NCBI RefSeq assembly: GCF_029428675.1
Contig: NZ_JAJNEL010000001.1
Location: 2,728,001-2,792,000 of the forward strand
DNA from: Streptomyces sp. JH14
GTDB lineage: Bacteria > Actinomycetota > Actinomycetes > Streptomycetales > Streptomycetaceae
Length of the DNA: 64,000 nt
Reading direction: 5' to 3'
Shown here: piece after piece, positions 1 through 10,608 of the stretch
Numbering within the stretch: the stretch's first letter is position 1
How the letters are laid out: each line of letters starts with the position of its first letter
Translations under genes and position numbers: made by a program
The notes under the pieces: model-generated
Database searches by the model: none
Told to the model about the DNA's origin: nothing
Seen by the model: only the letters and a program-made list of their open reading frames with translations

Positions 1-885
<885 letters not shown>

Positions 886-917
886 TCAGGGAGAGGAGAG
901 CCCTCTTCTGCAGGGTC

Positions 918-1637
<720 letters not shown>

Positions 1638-1641
1638 TCAC

Positions 1642-1838
1642 CGACGCCTACGAGGTGAGCTGTCGGGTTCGGGCCTAGTGAGTTGCCCGGTCGCACGTCC
1701 TGGCGCGCGACTTCACCCCGAGCCGGTGCTGACGGTGTTTCGACCATCGGCCCCGGCGGCTTACCTGGGTCCCCCGCTCCTGCCTACGGCGCTTTACGCG
1801 TCTGTTCCCTTCGACCGACGGCAGGATTCGGCGTGACG
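1642..1838 (-). promoter_or_regulatory. c-di-AMP (ydaO/yuaA) riboswitch in the rpfA leader
   Basis: Read on the minus strand, the leader has the hallmark ydaO blocks in order: CGCCGAATCCTGC at the 5' end, GAGCGGGGGACCC, GGGGTGAAGTC, then CCCGAACCCGACAGCTCACC and CTCGTAGGCG at the 3' end, which closes the outer helix with the 5' CGCC. It ends about 13 bases before the rpfA start codon. In Streptomyces this class is known to repress rpf genes when c-di-AMP is high. The A/T-richer stretch 1839-2101 upstream should hold the promoter; I see no unambiguous -35/-10 pair in it. Confidence 0.9.
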
Positions 1839-2101
1839 ATCGACGGGGCCCGCGGTGCGAGCAGTTCCGACCGTAAACATAGCCAACCCCCATATTCAAA
1901 GATGGACATACCGGACAATCAGTCCTTACTTGCATCCGGCTCGTCAACGTTTTCGCAGGTCGGGGGTGATGCGGACGGACTCCGCAGGCGCGACACGCCA
2001 GTTGACGCAAAGAGACCCATGTCTCACTTACGCATAAGCGGACATAGGCCTCTGAACTACCCCTATTTTTGGGGCATTTTTAGCTGTTGATCAGACTGGT
2101 C

Positions 2102-3031
2102 TCAGTTCGCCTTCACATCGAGAGCGAGGCTCTGGCCAGGGAGAATGAGGTTCGGGTCGGCGCCGACGGCATCCTTGTTCACCTCATAGAGTGCGGGCCA
2201 CCCGCCGGGGACGTGATGTGCATCAGCAATCGCCCACAAGTTGTCGCCGGGCCGGACCTCGTAGGAGCCGTCGGCCGCCGGGGCACCCGCGTCACGCCCC
2301 TCGCCGTCCCCGCGGGAAGCATGGCGGCCCGATTCCCGGCCGTTGTCCGCCCCCGCGTCCTGGCCCAGTTCGGAGGCCGGCGCGCCGCGGTGCTTGCCGC
2401 CCGCCTCACTGCCGGAAGAGTCCGAGGAATCAACGGAGTCGGGCGATTCGGAGTAATTGGATGAATCAGACGTATCGGACGTCGGTTCGCTCGACTTCCT
2501 GTCCGATGTCTCGCCCGACGACTTCTTCGAGGCTTTCTCCGACGCCTTGGTGGACGACTTCGCGCCGTCCGACACGCTCGCCTCGTCGGACGCCTGCGCG
2601 CCCTCGGCCGGTTCGGCCGACGGCACGGTGCCCGGGTCGACGCCCGGCAGTGCCCCGTCCAGCGTGAGGCCGGAGATCACCGCACAGCTGGGCCATGCCG
2701 TCGGCCCCTGGTCGTCCAGGACCTTCTCGGCGATCGCTATCTGCTGCGAGCGGCTGGCGAGGTCGGCACGGGGGGCGTACGCCTCGCCTCCGTACGACTT
2801 CCAGGCGTCCTGCGAGAACTGGAGACCGCCGTAGAAGCCGTTGCCGAGGTCGGCACTCCACATGCCGCCGCTCTCGCACTCGGCGACCCGGTCCCAGGTC
2901 GTGGCGTCGGCCGCGTGCGCGCCGGCCGTGCCGAGCAGCGGGATGGCGATGGCCGAGCCGGTCACGCCTGCGGCGACGACGATGGCGGGTGCCTGACGAG
3001 GGCGACGGTGCCTGCCGTTCGCGGAGCCCAT
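2102..3031 (-). CDS. Second secreted Rpf-like transglycosylase with LysM domain
   Basis: A 309-residue paralogue of the neighbouring Rpf protein. It has a signal peptide ending near GAHAAD, an Rpf domain (VAECESGGMW with the catalytic Glu, then [14 protein letters not shown]), a long low-complexity Ser/Asp/Glu/Lys linker (about residues 135-235) and a C-terminal LysM domain (YEVRPGDNLWAIADAHHV). The start is ATG 3031 with a GGAAGG site; an in-frame upstream extension to 3229 lacks a signal peptide at its N-terminus and is rejected. Unlike rpfA it has no ydaO element, only a short leader with a candidate promoter, so its control is probably different. Confidence 0.9.
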   Translation of the reverse strand: MGSANGRHRRPRQAPAIVVAAGVTGSAIAIPLLGTAGAHAADATTWDRVAECESGGMWSADLGNGFYGGLQFSQDAWKSYGGEAYAPRADLASRSQQIAIAEKVLDDQGPTAWPSCAVISGLTLDGALPGVDPGTVPSAEPAEGAQASDEASVSDGAKSSTKASEKASKKSSGETSDRKSSEPTSDTSDSSNYSESPDSVDSSDSSGSEAGGKHRGAPASELGQDAGADNGRESGRHASRGDGEGRDAGAPAADGSYEVRPGDNLWAIADAHHVPGGWPALYEVNKDAVGADPNLILPGQSLALDVKAN

Positions 3032-3080
3032 GGGAGTGCCTTCCGTGTGACTGACAAAGTGACGGGTGCGTCGAACGGTG

Positions 3081-3110
3081 AACGTAGCCGCAGTCGAACG
3101 CTTGTCACAA
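3081..3110 (-). promoter_or_regulatory. Candidate promoter of the second Rpf gene
   Basis: On the minus strand TTGTGA (3110-3105) and TACGTT (3086-3081) are 18 bases apart, placing a start site about 45 bases before ATG 3031. It resembles a HrdB-type promoter but matches consensus only in part. Confidence 0.4.
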
Positions 3111-3137
3111 GTCGATGCAGCACAGATCACGTAAAAG

Positions 3138-4511
3138 TCACGGAGTTGACAGTGAGTCACCTTCGTCGGAGCGATGTCCGGGTTCGAACTCCACGGGAAG
3201 AGTGCGCAGTCCGCGCATGATGAGCCCACCGCGCCAGCGCAAATCGGTAGGTTCCCCTGCGAGCCGCAGGTCAGGCAGGCGTCTCAACAGAGTGGCGAGG
3301 GCCGCCTGGCCCTCCAGCCGGGCGAGCGGCGCCCCCAGACAGTAGTGAATGCCGTGCCCGTAACCGAGGTGCTGATTGTCACGCCGTGCGAGATCGAGCG
3401 TGTCGGGGTCCGCGAACCGTTCCGGGTCCCGGTCGGCGGCGGCGAGCACCACCAGTACGGGGTCGCCCGTCGCGATCCGCTGCCCGCCGAGCGTGAGCGG
3501 TTCGGTGGCGAACCGCCAGGTCGCCAGCTCCACCGGACCGTCGTAGCGCAGCAGTTCCTCGATGCCCGTCTCCAGCAGCCCCGTCTCCCCGGCGTCCAGC
3601 GAGCGCTGCAGCCGCTCCCGCTGCCCGGGGTTGCGCAGCAGCGCGTACACCCCGTTGCCGATGAGGTTGACCGTCGTCTCGAAGCCCGCGAAGAGGAGGA
3701 TGAAGGCCATGGCGGCGGCCTCGTTCTCGGTGAGGTGCTCGCCGTGGTCGCTGGCCCGGATCAGCCCCGAGATCAGATCGTCGCCGGGGTTCTCCCTTTT
3801 GCGGTGGATCAGTTCGGCGAGATAGCCGCGCATCTTCTTCACCGACCGGGCCACACCGCCGCGCGGCCCGCCGCCGTGGCGGATCATCATGCCCGCCCAG
3901 TCCCGGAAGTCGTCCTGGTCCTCGCGCGGCACGCCCAACAGATCGCAGATCGCGTAGATCGGGAGCGGGAACGCGAAGTCGTGGATGAGGTCCGCGCTCC
4001 CCTCCTCGATGAAGTTGTCGATGAGGCGGTCCGTCAGCTCCTGCACACGCGGCGCGAACTCCGCGACGCGGCGGGGTGTGAACGCCTTCGAGACCAGGCG
4101 GCGCAGCCGGGTGTGGTCGGGCGGATCGATGTTCAGCAGATGTGTCATCAGCTCCGCCTTGCGCTCGCCCGGGATGCCGGTCTTCCCCTTGGCGTGTGCC
4201 GGCTCGGCGTGGTGCGCCGGGTTCTTGGAGAGCCGGGTGTCGGCGAGGGCCTGCCGGGCGTCCGCGTACCGCGTCACGAGCCACGCCTCGACCCCGCTGG
4301 GCAGCGCGGTGCGGTGCACAGGGCTGTGCTCGCGCAGCCAGGCGTAGGCCGGGTACGGATCGGTGGCGAACTCCCATGTGAAGAGTTCGGGCGCACCGGG
4401 AGGGGCGTCGGCGGGGCGATCGGCAGGGCAGCCGGCGGCGTTGCCGGGAGACCGCTCGGCGGGGCTGTCTGCGGAGCTGCCGGTGGACCGGTCTGCGGGG
4501 CTGTCGTTCAC
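3138..4511 (-). CDS. Cytochrome P450
   Basis: A 457-residue soluble bacterial haem monooxygenase. Visible signatures are the I-helix oxygen-binding AGFETT (about residues 275-280), the K-helix ExxR within EELLRY, and the haem loop LGYGHGIHYCLG with the haem-ligand Cys391. The aromatic that is Phe in most P450s is Tyr here. The first roughly 35 residues are a Ser/Ala/Asp/Pro-rich tail of irregular repeats (SPADRS, SPAERS), which may not be part of the fold, so an internal start is possible. No ferredoxin or reductase gene is adjacent, so electrons must come from elsewhere. Nine bases separate it from mazG upstream, which suggests co-transcription. The substrate cannot be told. Confidence 0.9.
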   Translation of the reverse strand: MNDSPADRSTGSSADSPAERSPGNAAGCPADRPADAPPGAPELFTWEFATDPYPAYAWLREHSPVHRTALPSGVEAWLVTRYADARQALADTRLSKNPAHHAEPAHAKGKTGIPGERKAELMTHLLNIDPPDHTRLRRLVSKAFTPRRVAEFAPRVQELTDRLIDNFIEEGSADLIHDFAFPLPIYAICDLLGVPREDQDDFRDWAGMMIRHGGGPRGGVARSVKKMRGYLAELIHRKRENPGDDLISGLIRASDHGEHLTENEAAAMAFILLFAGFETTVNLIGNGVYALLRNPGQRERLQRSLDAGETGLLETGIEELLRYDGPVELATWRFATEPLTLGGQRIATGDPVLVVLAAADRDPERFADPDTLDLARRDNQHLGYGHGIHYCLGAPLARLEGQAALATLLRRLPDLRLAGEPTDLRWRGGLIMRGLRTLPVEFEPGHRSDEGDSLSTP

Positions 4512-4520
4512 CCCCTGACG

Positions 4521-5495
4521 TTATCCGTTGGCCTCCGCGGCAAGAATCGCGTCCCGGTAGGCACGGCCCGCTGCGCGCAGGGCGGCCTCGGGGTCGGTGC
4601 CGTCCCGTTCCGCGCGTACGGCGAGGGCGAGGAGCTCGTACCCGATGCCGTCGCCCGCCGGGAGCGCCACATCGAGTCCCGCGGTACGCACCCGCCCGGC
4701 CAGCTTCGCCGCCAGCGCCAGACCGGGCTGGCCGAGCGGCACGCCTTCGGTGACCGATGCGCGCTGCTTCTCGATGGCCTTGGTGCGCAGCCAGTGCGCG
4801 TGCACGTCCTCCGGGGTCTCGGCGGTCTCGTCGCCGAAGACATGCGGATGGCGGTGGATCAGCTTCTCGACGAGGGTGGCCGCGACGTCGTCCACGGAGA
4901 ACGGCTCGGCTCCGTCCTCGGGGCGGCCTTCCTCCGCGATCCTGGCGTGGAAGACGACCTGGAGCAGTACGTCCCCGAGTTCCTCGCGCAGCTCGTCGCG
5001 GTCGCCGTCCTCGATCGCCTCGACCAGTTCGTACGCCTCCTCGATGGCGTACTTCGCGAGCCCCTGGTGGGTCTGCTGCGACGTCCAGGGGCACTCGGCC
5101 CTGATCCGGTCCATGACCTGGACCAGATCGAGGAGCCGGGCGCCCGGCAGGTCGTAGGAGCCGGGCAGCAGCTCCAGGTTCGGCATCCGGACCCGGCCCG
5201 AGCCGGCCAGCCGGGCCAGACCGTCGGTCAGCGGCTGGTTGCCCTCGCCGCCGGTCAGGACCACGACGGTCCGGCCGCCCGCGCAGGCGTCGACGAGCTC
5301 CTGCGCGGTGGGCGCGGCGTGCGCGACCGGGACACCCGCCTCGCGCAGATAGGGCAGCTGGGGGTGGTCCGGCTCGGCGCAGAGCACCCGGTCGGCGGCG
5401 TGCAGCGTCTGCCAGGCCGGCCAGGACAGCAGTCCGGGCGCGACCCGGTGGCTGGCGGTGAGCAGGACGATACGACCGGGATCTTCAGCGTTCAC
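4521..5495 (-). CDS. mazG: Nucleoside triphosphate pyrophosphohydrolase MazG
   Basis: MazG hydrolyses (d)NTPs to NMP and pyrophosphate, for housecleaning of aberrant nucleotides. This 324-residue protein has an N-terminal remnant resembling a tetrapyrrole-methylase-type domain (to about residue 105), then the MazG core from about residue 115: PWTSQQTHQGLAKYAIEEAY and REELGDVLLQVVFHA supply the metal-binding acidic EExxE...ExxD pattern, and a second half-repeat lies near VDDVAATLVEKLIHRHPHVF. The start is GTG 5495, preceded by a GGTGGG site. It lies upstream of the P450 gene and downstream of the SurA-like lipoprotein gene on one strand. Confidence 0.93.
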   Translation of the reverse strand: MNAEDPGRIVLLTASHRVAPGLLSWPAWQTLHAADRVLCAEPDHPQLPYLREAGVPVAHAAPTAQELVDACAGGRTVVVLTGGEGNQPLTDGLARLAGSGRVRMPNLELLPGSYDLPGARLLDLVQVMDRIRAECPWTSQQTHQGLAKYAIEEAYELVEAIEDGDRDELREELGDVLLQVVFHARIAEEGRPEDGAEPFSVDDVAATLVEKLIHRHPHVFGDETAETPEDVHAHWLRTKAIEKQRASVTEGVPLGQPGLALAAKLAGRVRTAGLDVALPAGDGIGYELLALAVRAERDGTDPEAALRAAGRAYRDAILAAEANG

Positions 5496-5508
5496 CCCAC
5501 CAACCTAC

Positions 5509-6165
5509 CTACGCGCCGGCGGCGGTCTCCTGCTGGGCGGGCTTGGTGACCTGGGTGATCCACGGGGCCTTGAAGTCGGCGAGCTGGGTCTGCTTGTTGT
5601 TCCAGGTGCCGAAGCGCGGGTTGACGTCGATGTGCAGCGACGTCGACGCAGCGGTGAGCGCCTTGCTGATGGCCGCCACTCCGTCGGGGGTCTGCAGGTC
5701 GGCGCCGAGCGAGTCGGCCAGCTTCTGCACCTGGATCTGCTCCCGCAGAGCGGCGTCGATCTGGTTGGGGGCCAGCCAGCTCGCCGTGAGCAGCTGCTGC
5801 TGCCACGCCTTCTCTCCACCGCTCTGCGCGGCCTGTGCCTGCCGCATCTCCTGGATCTCCTTGCGGCTGACCGTCACGCCCGCGTCCGCCGAGGCCTTAT
5901 CCAGGATCCGGTCGAAGATCAGTCCGTGCAGCTTGGCCCGGCCGAGCTGCCCGGACTTGCTGATCAGCTGGACCGAATCGTCGGAGTCGCCCTGCGCGGT
6001 GCGTACGTCCGCCACCTGCGCCTGCACGGTGGACACCTCGATCCGGTCGCCGCCGACCACGGCTGCGGCACCTGGGTGGGCCTGGCTGCCGCAGGCGGAG
6101 AGCAGCGGCGCCGCGATGAGCGTGGCAGCGGAGACGACGAGCGCGGTGCGACGGCGGCGGTGCAA
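5509..6165 (-). CDS. SurA-N-like lipoprotein
   Basis: A 218-residue predicted lipoprotein. A basic start is followed by a hydrophobic segment and lipobox LLSACGS (Cys about residue 25), then GDRIEVSTVQAQVADVR typical of SurA/PrsA-type peptidyl-prolyl isomerase N-terminal chaperone domains. The catalytic isomerase domain is absent, so it is more likely a periplasm-side chaperone than an enzyme. TTG 6165 is preferred because GGGAGG precedes it by a proper distance; GTG 6201 in the same frame, adding 12 residues, is the alternative. It precedes mazG by 13 bases and may be in its operon. Confidence 0.8.
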   Translation of the reverse strand: MHRRRRTALVVSAATLIAAPLLSACGSQAHPGAAAVVGGDRIEVSTVQAQVADVRTAQGDSDDSVQLISKSGQLGRAKLHGLIFDRILDKASADAGVTVSRKEIQEMRQAQAAQSGGEKAWQQQLLTASWLAPNQIDAALREQIQVQKLADSLGADLQTPDGVAAISKALTAASTSLHIDVNPRFGTWNNKQTQLADFKAPWITQVTKPAQQETAAGA

Positions 6166-6303
6166 AGGAGCCTCCCGGGGAGAGATTGTGCGGCGGTGCA
6201 CAAGGCCTTGCGATGATCGATGTTAGGCAGTGGGCGTGATCCGGGCCACTGGTTCGACCAACGATTCGGGAGGAGTTGGGGATGTGGGCCCGATCCGGTG
6301 CAC

Positions 6304-6717
6304 TCAGCGCACCTGTTCGACCGCTTTCGGCCTCGCGTCCTGCCGCGTGTCCGGCCGCAGCATGATCGCGCGCGAGACCACGAAGGTGATCGGGATGGCC
6401 GCCAGCGCCGCGACCAGCGGCGCGTAGCGGCTGCTGAACCCCGCCCGGTCCACCAGCAGCCAGACGCCACCGGTCGTGATCACGAAATTGGCGGCGTTGG
6501 TGAGCGGGAAGAGCAGGAATTTCCGCCAGGTGGGACGTATCCGGTAGGTGAAGTACGAGTTCAGCAGAAACGACCCGATCATGCTGGACACGAACGCGAT
6601 CACATGCGCGGCCAGGTACGGCAGCACGGTCAGCAGAGCCAGGTAGCAGCCGTAGTACGTACCGGTGTTGACGACGCCGACGAGGGCGAAGCGCGCCATC
6701 TGAACCGTGACCTTCAT
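6304..6717 (-). CDS. GtrA family membrane protein
   Basis: A 137-residue protein with four hydrophobic helices and the GtrA-family pattern: FALVGVVNTGTYYGCYLALL at the start and SFLLNSYFTYRIR between helices two and three. GtrA proteins are thought to flip polyprenyl-phosphate-linked sugars across the membrane. Its ATG overlaps the stop of the upstream glycosyltransferase by four bases, so the pair is translationally coupled, which supports a joint role in making and moving a lipid-linked sugar. Confidence 0.88.
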   Translation of the reverse strand: MKVTVQMARFALVGVVNTGTYYGCYLALLTVLPYLAAHVIAFVSSMIGSFLLNSYFTYRIRPTWRKFLLFPLTNAANFVITTGGVWLLVDRAGFSSRYAPLVAALAAIPITFVVSRAIMLRPDTRQDARPKAVEQVR

Positions 6718-7673
6718 CGGCGTGCGAGCTCCCGGGTCCTCTGCTGATTCGGTACGCCGGTATTGGACGCCTTCACCAGGAAGTGCGGGCGCCGCTTCAC
6801 CTCGTAATAGATACGGCCCACGTACTCGCCGACCACGCCCACCATCACCATCTGCACACCGGCGAGCGCCGTGAGCACGACGATCAGCGTGACATAGCCG
6901 GGGGTGTCCACGCCTCGCACCAGGGCGACGCCGACGATCCAGGCGGCGTAGGCGAAGGCGAGGGACATCAGCGCCATCCCCAGGTACAGGGCGGCGCGCA
7001 GCGGCTTGTTGTTGAAGGAGAGCAGCCCGTCCAGCCCGTAGTTGAGAAGCTTCCCGAAGGTCCAGGCGGAGCGGCCCTGCTCACGGACCGCGTTCTCGTA
7101 GCCGAAGGTCGTCGTCCGGAATCCGACCCAGGCGAACAGGCCCTTGGAGAACCGGTTGTACTCGGTGAGTTCGAGGACGGCGTCGACGGTACGCCGGGAC
7201 AGCAGCCGGAAGTCGCCGACACCGTCGACCAGCTCCACGTCCACCAAGCGGTTGATCATCCAGTAGTAGGCGCGGGCGCTGAGGGTGCGGGTGACGCGGT
7301 CGCCCTTGCGGGTGCGGCGGGCGATCACCTGGTCGTAGCCTTGGGCGTGTTCCGCCAGCATGCGTCCGATGAGCTCGGGCGGGTGCTGGAGGTCGGCGTC
7401 CATGATGACGACCGCGTCGCCCTCGGCGTGCTGGAGACCGGCGAGCATGGCGGCCTCCTTGCCGAAGTTGCGGCTGAAGGAGAGGTACCGGGTCCGCGGG
7501 TCGACGGCCGCGAGTTCCTCCAGGATCGCAAGCGTGCGGTCGGCACTGCCGTCGTCGACGTAGACGAGCCGGAAGTCATGTCCCAGGCGCGTCATTTCGT
7601 CCGTGACGCGCTCATGGAAGCGTTCGAGGATCTCCTCCTCGTTGAAACAGGGCACTACCAGCGAGATCAGCAC
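6714..7673 (-). CDS. Polyprenol-phosphate glycosyltransferase, family 2 (GtrB/DPM1-like)
   Basis: A 319-residue GT-A enzyme expected to move a sugar from a nucleotide donor to undecaprenyl phosphate on the cytoplasmic face. It has SLVVPCFNEEE at the N-terminus, VDDGSADRT, the catalytic DADLQHPPE and SFSRNFGKEAAM, with two C-terminal membrane helices (from about residue 225) typical of GtrB/ArnC-like enzymes. GTG 7673 (VLISLVVPC) is preferred over the in-frame TTG 7694 because it has a GGTGGG site and fits family length. It is coupled by ATGA to GtrA and lies divergent from the YfhO gene. Confidence 0.9.
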   Translation of the reverse strand: MLISLVVPCFNEEEILERFHERVTDEMTRLGHDFRLVYVDDGSADRTLAILEELAAVDPRTRYLSFSRNFGKEAAMLAGLQHAEGDAVVIMDADLQHPPELIGRMLAEHAQGYDQVIARRTRKGDRVTRTLSARAYYWMINRLVDVELVDGVGDFRLLSRRTVDAVLELTEYNRFSKGLFAWVGFRTTTFGYENAVREQGRSAWTFGKLLNYGLDGLLSFNNKPLRAALYLGMALMSLAFAYAAWIVGVALVRGVDTPGYVTLIVVLTALAGVQMVMVGVVGEYVGRIYYEVKRRPHFLVKASNTGVPNQQRTRELARR

Positions 7674-7808
7674 ATGGGTATCCCACCCCGGCAACGGGGC
7701 CGGTCCGGAGGGTTGCAGATGGACAACGAGCGACCATCACATGAATTGAATGATTAAACGACCAATTCGACGCTGAGCATTGCTTTCGAGAATGCGATAT
7801 TCGTCCGC

Positions 7809-10355
7809 ATGCCGACCCTTCGCTCCCGTACGGCCGCACCCGCGCTCGCCGCACTGATCACCACGGCCGCCGTGTGCGCGGGCGACGCCGTGGCCCGCAC
7901 CTTTCCGTTCGGGCCGCGCACCCGCAGCGTCAATGACCTCGGCAACCAGTTCGTGCCGTTCCACGCCCGGCTCTGGGACCTGCTGCACGGGCGCGGCGAC
8001 GGCGGGGTGCTCCTGAACTGGTCGTCCGGGTACGGGACCAGCTTCCTGCCGGACCTCGGCACCTATCTGACCAGCCCGTTCGCACTGCTCGTGGGGGTGT
8101 TCCCGCGCGACCGCATCGACCTTGCGGTGTATGTGGTGACGGTGCTGAAGATGGCGGCGGCCGCGGCGGCCATGGCGTGGCTGCTGCCGGTGCTGCGGAG
8201 CGGTCGCCGGTGGGTGGCCGGGGTGCTGGGCGCCGCGTACGCGTTGTGCGGCTGGTCGGTCATCGAGGCGTCGTACAACCCGATGTGGCTGGACGGGCTG
8301 ATCGCCCTGCCGCTGCTCTGCCTGGCCGCTGAGTGGGCCCGGACCGGGCGCCACCGGGTGGTGGCGCCGCTGCTCGTCGCGATGGTGTGGACCGCCAACT
8401 TCTATACGGCGTACATGGCGACCCTGGGGGCCGCTCTGGTGCTGGTGGTGCGTCTGCTGACGGAGGGCGACAAGGGCAGGGCGGCGGTACGGGGGCTGGC
8501 GCGCGCGGTCGGGACCGTGCTGCTGGGGGTCGCTCTCGCGGCGCCCGTCCTGCTTCCCGTCTACCTGGGCACGAAACACGCCTACCCCGGCTGGGTCCGC
8601 ACCTTCCGGCCCGCGCCCTGGCCCGATGTGTTCGCCCGGCTGCTCCCCACCACGTACAGCTTCTTCACCCCCGCCCTCTTCCTGGCCACGGTCGCGCTGC
8701 TCCCGGCCTGCGCCCTCGTCTTCCACCGGCGGGTGCCGGGGCGCGAACGGTGGGCGTGGGTGGGGCTGGTGGCGTTGGTCGGCCTGTCCCTGCAGTGGAG
8801 GCCGACCCATCTGCTCTGGCACGCGTTCGCGACGCCCAACGGCAGTCCGTACCGGCAGACGTTCGTGTTCGCCGGTCTGGTCGTGATGGCCGCCTGGATC
8901 TCCCTCTCGTACGGACGGCCCGGACGCCGCGCCCTGATCGCCGGGTGCGGGGTGCTGGCGCTGGTCGCAGCGGGAGCGACCTTCAGCGACAAGGTCGAGA
9001 TCACGAACTGGGCGTACCTGTTGTTCGCGGCCGGTCTGGTGGCGACGGCCGCGGCGCTGGCTCTGCCCGGCCGGGGCCGCTGGGCGCCGGTCGCCGCCGT
9101 GCTGCTGGCCGGAGCGCTGGTGGGGCAGGCGGCGGCGACCACCGCGTTCGCCGACCGTCAGCGCGTGGCGAACCTCGACGACTACGCGCCGTGGGGCGAG
9201 CGGCAGAGCGTGGAGGCCGCCGCAGTGGCCGGCGCGGACGGCTGGCCCGCATACCGGACCGACCCCGGCGGGGAGCTGAGCACCTCCAACGATCCGCTGC
9301 TCGTGGGCGGTCAGGGCGCCGCGTACTACAGCAGCCTCACACCGGACGTGCTGACCCGCACGTTCGCCGCTCTCGGCGCCGGCTGGACGTCCAACGGCCG
9401 GGCCATGCACAGCCTGAACAACCCCGTCACCGACGCGATCTTCTCGGTCGGCGCGCGGGTGTACGGGCCACGCGACCCGCACCAGCAGACGAACATGCCG
9501 CCGGACGAACGGCCGGTGACGGTGACCCGGCAGGAGGTCCCGCCCCTGGTGACCGTGCGGCAGCCGGGCACGGCACCGTCGTTCGGCCGGTCGCCGTACC
9601 GCAATCAGGAGGCGCTGCTGGGCTCGCAGGTCTATACGGTGCCGCAGCAGACGCTCCGGAGGATGAGCGGGGGACCGGTCAAGGAGGCGGACCCGTACAC
9701 CTACATGGTGGGGCACGGCACCTACCAGCTGACCGCCCTCTGTCCGGCGGGCAGCGAGGCGTTCCTGTGGGCGCCCGGACTGTTCGGCTCGGCCCGGCTG
9801 GGCGATCGGCCGGACGCACAGGAGACCGAGATCCGCGGGCTGTTGCCGTCCCGGCGCGCGGCCATGGAATCGCTGGGGCGCGTGGCGGGCGGCGACGGGC
9901 AGGCCGCGGCCGGGAGCGTTCCGGTCGTCATCACTCTGACGTCCGCCCACACGGGAACCGTGCCGCACGAGTCCCTCGGCTGCCTGGACCGGGGCCGGCT
10001 GGCGAAGGCCGTGACCGGGCTGCAGCGCACAGGAGCGACATCCGTCCACGTCACCGACGACGGCATACGGGCCGAACTGCCGCCCGGCAGCCACGGAACC
10101 GTCGTGCTCGCCGCACCCCGGATCGCGGGCTGGAGCTGCCAGGGACACCCCGCCGACTCGTATCTGGGCCTGGTCGCGGTCCCGGTCCCCGCCCACACGA
10201 CCACCGTCGACTGCACGTTCCGGCCGCCCGGCCTGCGGGCGGGATCGGCGGCCGCGGCGGGCGGGCTGCTCGTCCTGATCGGGATGGGAGTGCGCGGAGC
10301 ACTGCTGCGCCGGCGCTCCAGGCGACGGGAGCTGGTGCTGGCGGGTCCGGACTGA
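7809..10355 (+). CDS. YfhO-family large membrane protein
   Basis: An 848-residue polytopic protein. The first roughly 480 residues hold about a dozen hydrophobic helices with GT-C-like features (the extracytoplasmic loop NDLGNQFVPFHARLWDLL and SYNPMWLDGLIALPLL). A large extracytoplasmic region of about 330 residues follows, then one last helix near 815-835 and a basic tail. In YfhO/YfhO-like GT-C proteins such folds transfer sugars from polyprenyl phosphate to extracellular acceptors such as teichoic acids. With the divergent glycosyltransferase/GtrA pair, this forms a plausible wall-glycosylation locus. The ribosome site is weak. The 253-base gap after it (10356-10608) shows no recognisable element. 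Confidence 0.85.
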   Translation: MPTLRSRTAAPALAALITTAAVCAGDAVARTFPFGPRTRSVNDLGNQFVPFHARLWDLLHGRGDGGVLLNWSSGYGTSFLPDLGTYLTSPFALLVGVFPRDRIDLAVYVVTVLKMAAAAAAMAWLLPVLRSGRRWVAGVLGAAYALCGWSVIEASYNPMWLDGLIALPLLCLAAEWARTGRHRVVAPLLVAMVWTANFYTAYMATLGAALVLVVRLLTEGDKGRAAVRGLARAVGTVLLGVALAAPVLLPVYLGTKHAYPGWVRTFRPAPWPDVFARLLPTTYSFFTPALFLATVALLPACALVFHRRVPGRERWAWVGLVALVGLSLQWRPTHLLWHAFATPNGSPYRQTFVFAGLVVMAAWISLSYGRPGRRALIAGCGVLALVAAGATFSDKVEITNWAYLLFAAGLVATAAALALPGRGRWAPVAAVLLAGALVGQAAATTAFADRQRVANLDDYAPWGERQSVEAAAVAGADGWPAYRTDPGGELSTSNDPLLVGGQGAAYYSSLTPDVLTRTFAALGAGWTSNGRAMHSLNNPVTDAIFSVGARVYGPRDPHQQTNMPPDERPVTVTRQEVPPLVTVRQPGTAPSFGRSPYRNQEALLGSQVYTVPQQTLRRMSGGPVKEADPYTYMVGHGTYQLTALCPAGSEAFLWAPGLFGSARLGDRPDAQETEIRGLLPSRRAAMESLGRVAGGDGQAAAGSVPVVITLTSAHTGTVPHESLGCLDRGRLAKAVTGLQRTGATSVHVTDDGIRAELPPGSHGTVVLAAPRIAGWSCQGHPADSYLGLVAVPVPAHTTTVDCTFRPPGLRAGSAAAAGGLLVLIGMGVRGALLRRRSRRRELVLAGPD

Positions 10356-10608
10356 CGGACCACCGCCGGTGCATGCGAGTGAGGTGAGGCCGGTGCCGGC
10401 GCCTCCGCCGGGACGCCGACCGGTGTTCCTGGTGCCGGCGGGTCCGGATGTCAGGCAGGCATGTCGACGGTGGGCCCGGCGGCTTGAGCGGCAGCGGCAG
10501 GGCGTCTGCCGTACGTGATGAACGAGGTGAGCCGGTGGCGCCTCCTCCGACCGGCCGGGCACCGACACGCCGGCCCGGATGTGATCGCGGCGGCAGCCGC
10601 GCGTCCGC

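Noticed and set aside
3032-3229. N-terminal extension of the second Rpf protein to 3229
   Set aside because: It would bury the signal peptide; ATG 3031 has a proper ribosome site and a normal export signal.
3174-5549. 791-codon plus-strand frame opposite the P450 and mazG genes
   Set aside because: Composition is typical of antisense shadows in high-GC DNA (Arg/Gly/Val-rich, no domain), and both genes beneath have full catalytic motifs.
7737-10568. 943-codon minus-strand frame opposite the YfhO gene
   Set aside because: Gln/Arg/His/Gly-rich shadow with no helices or motifs; the plus-strand gene is a coherent membrane protein.
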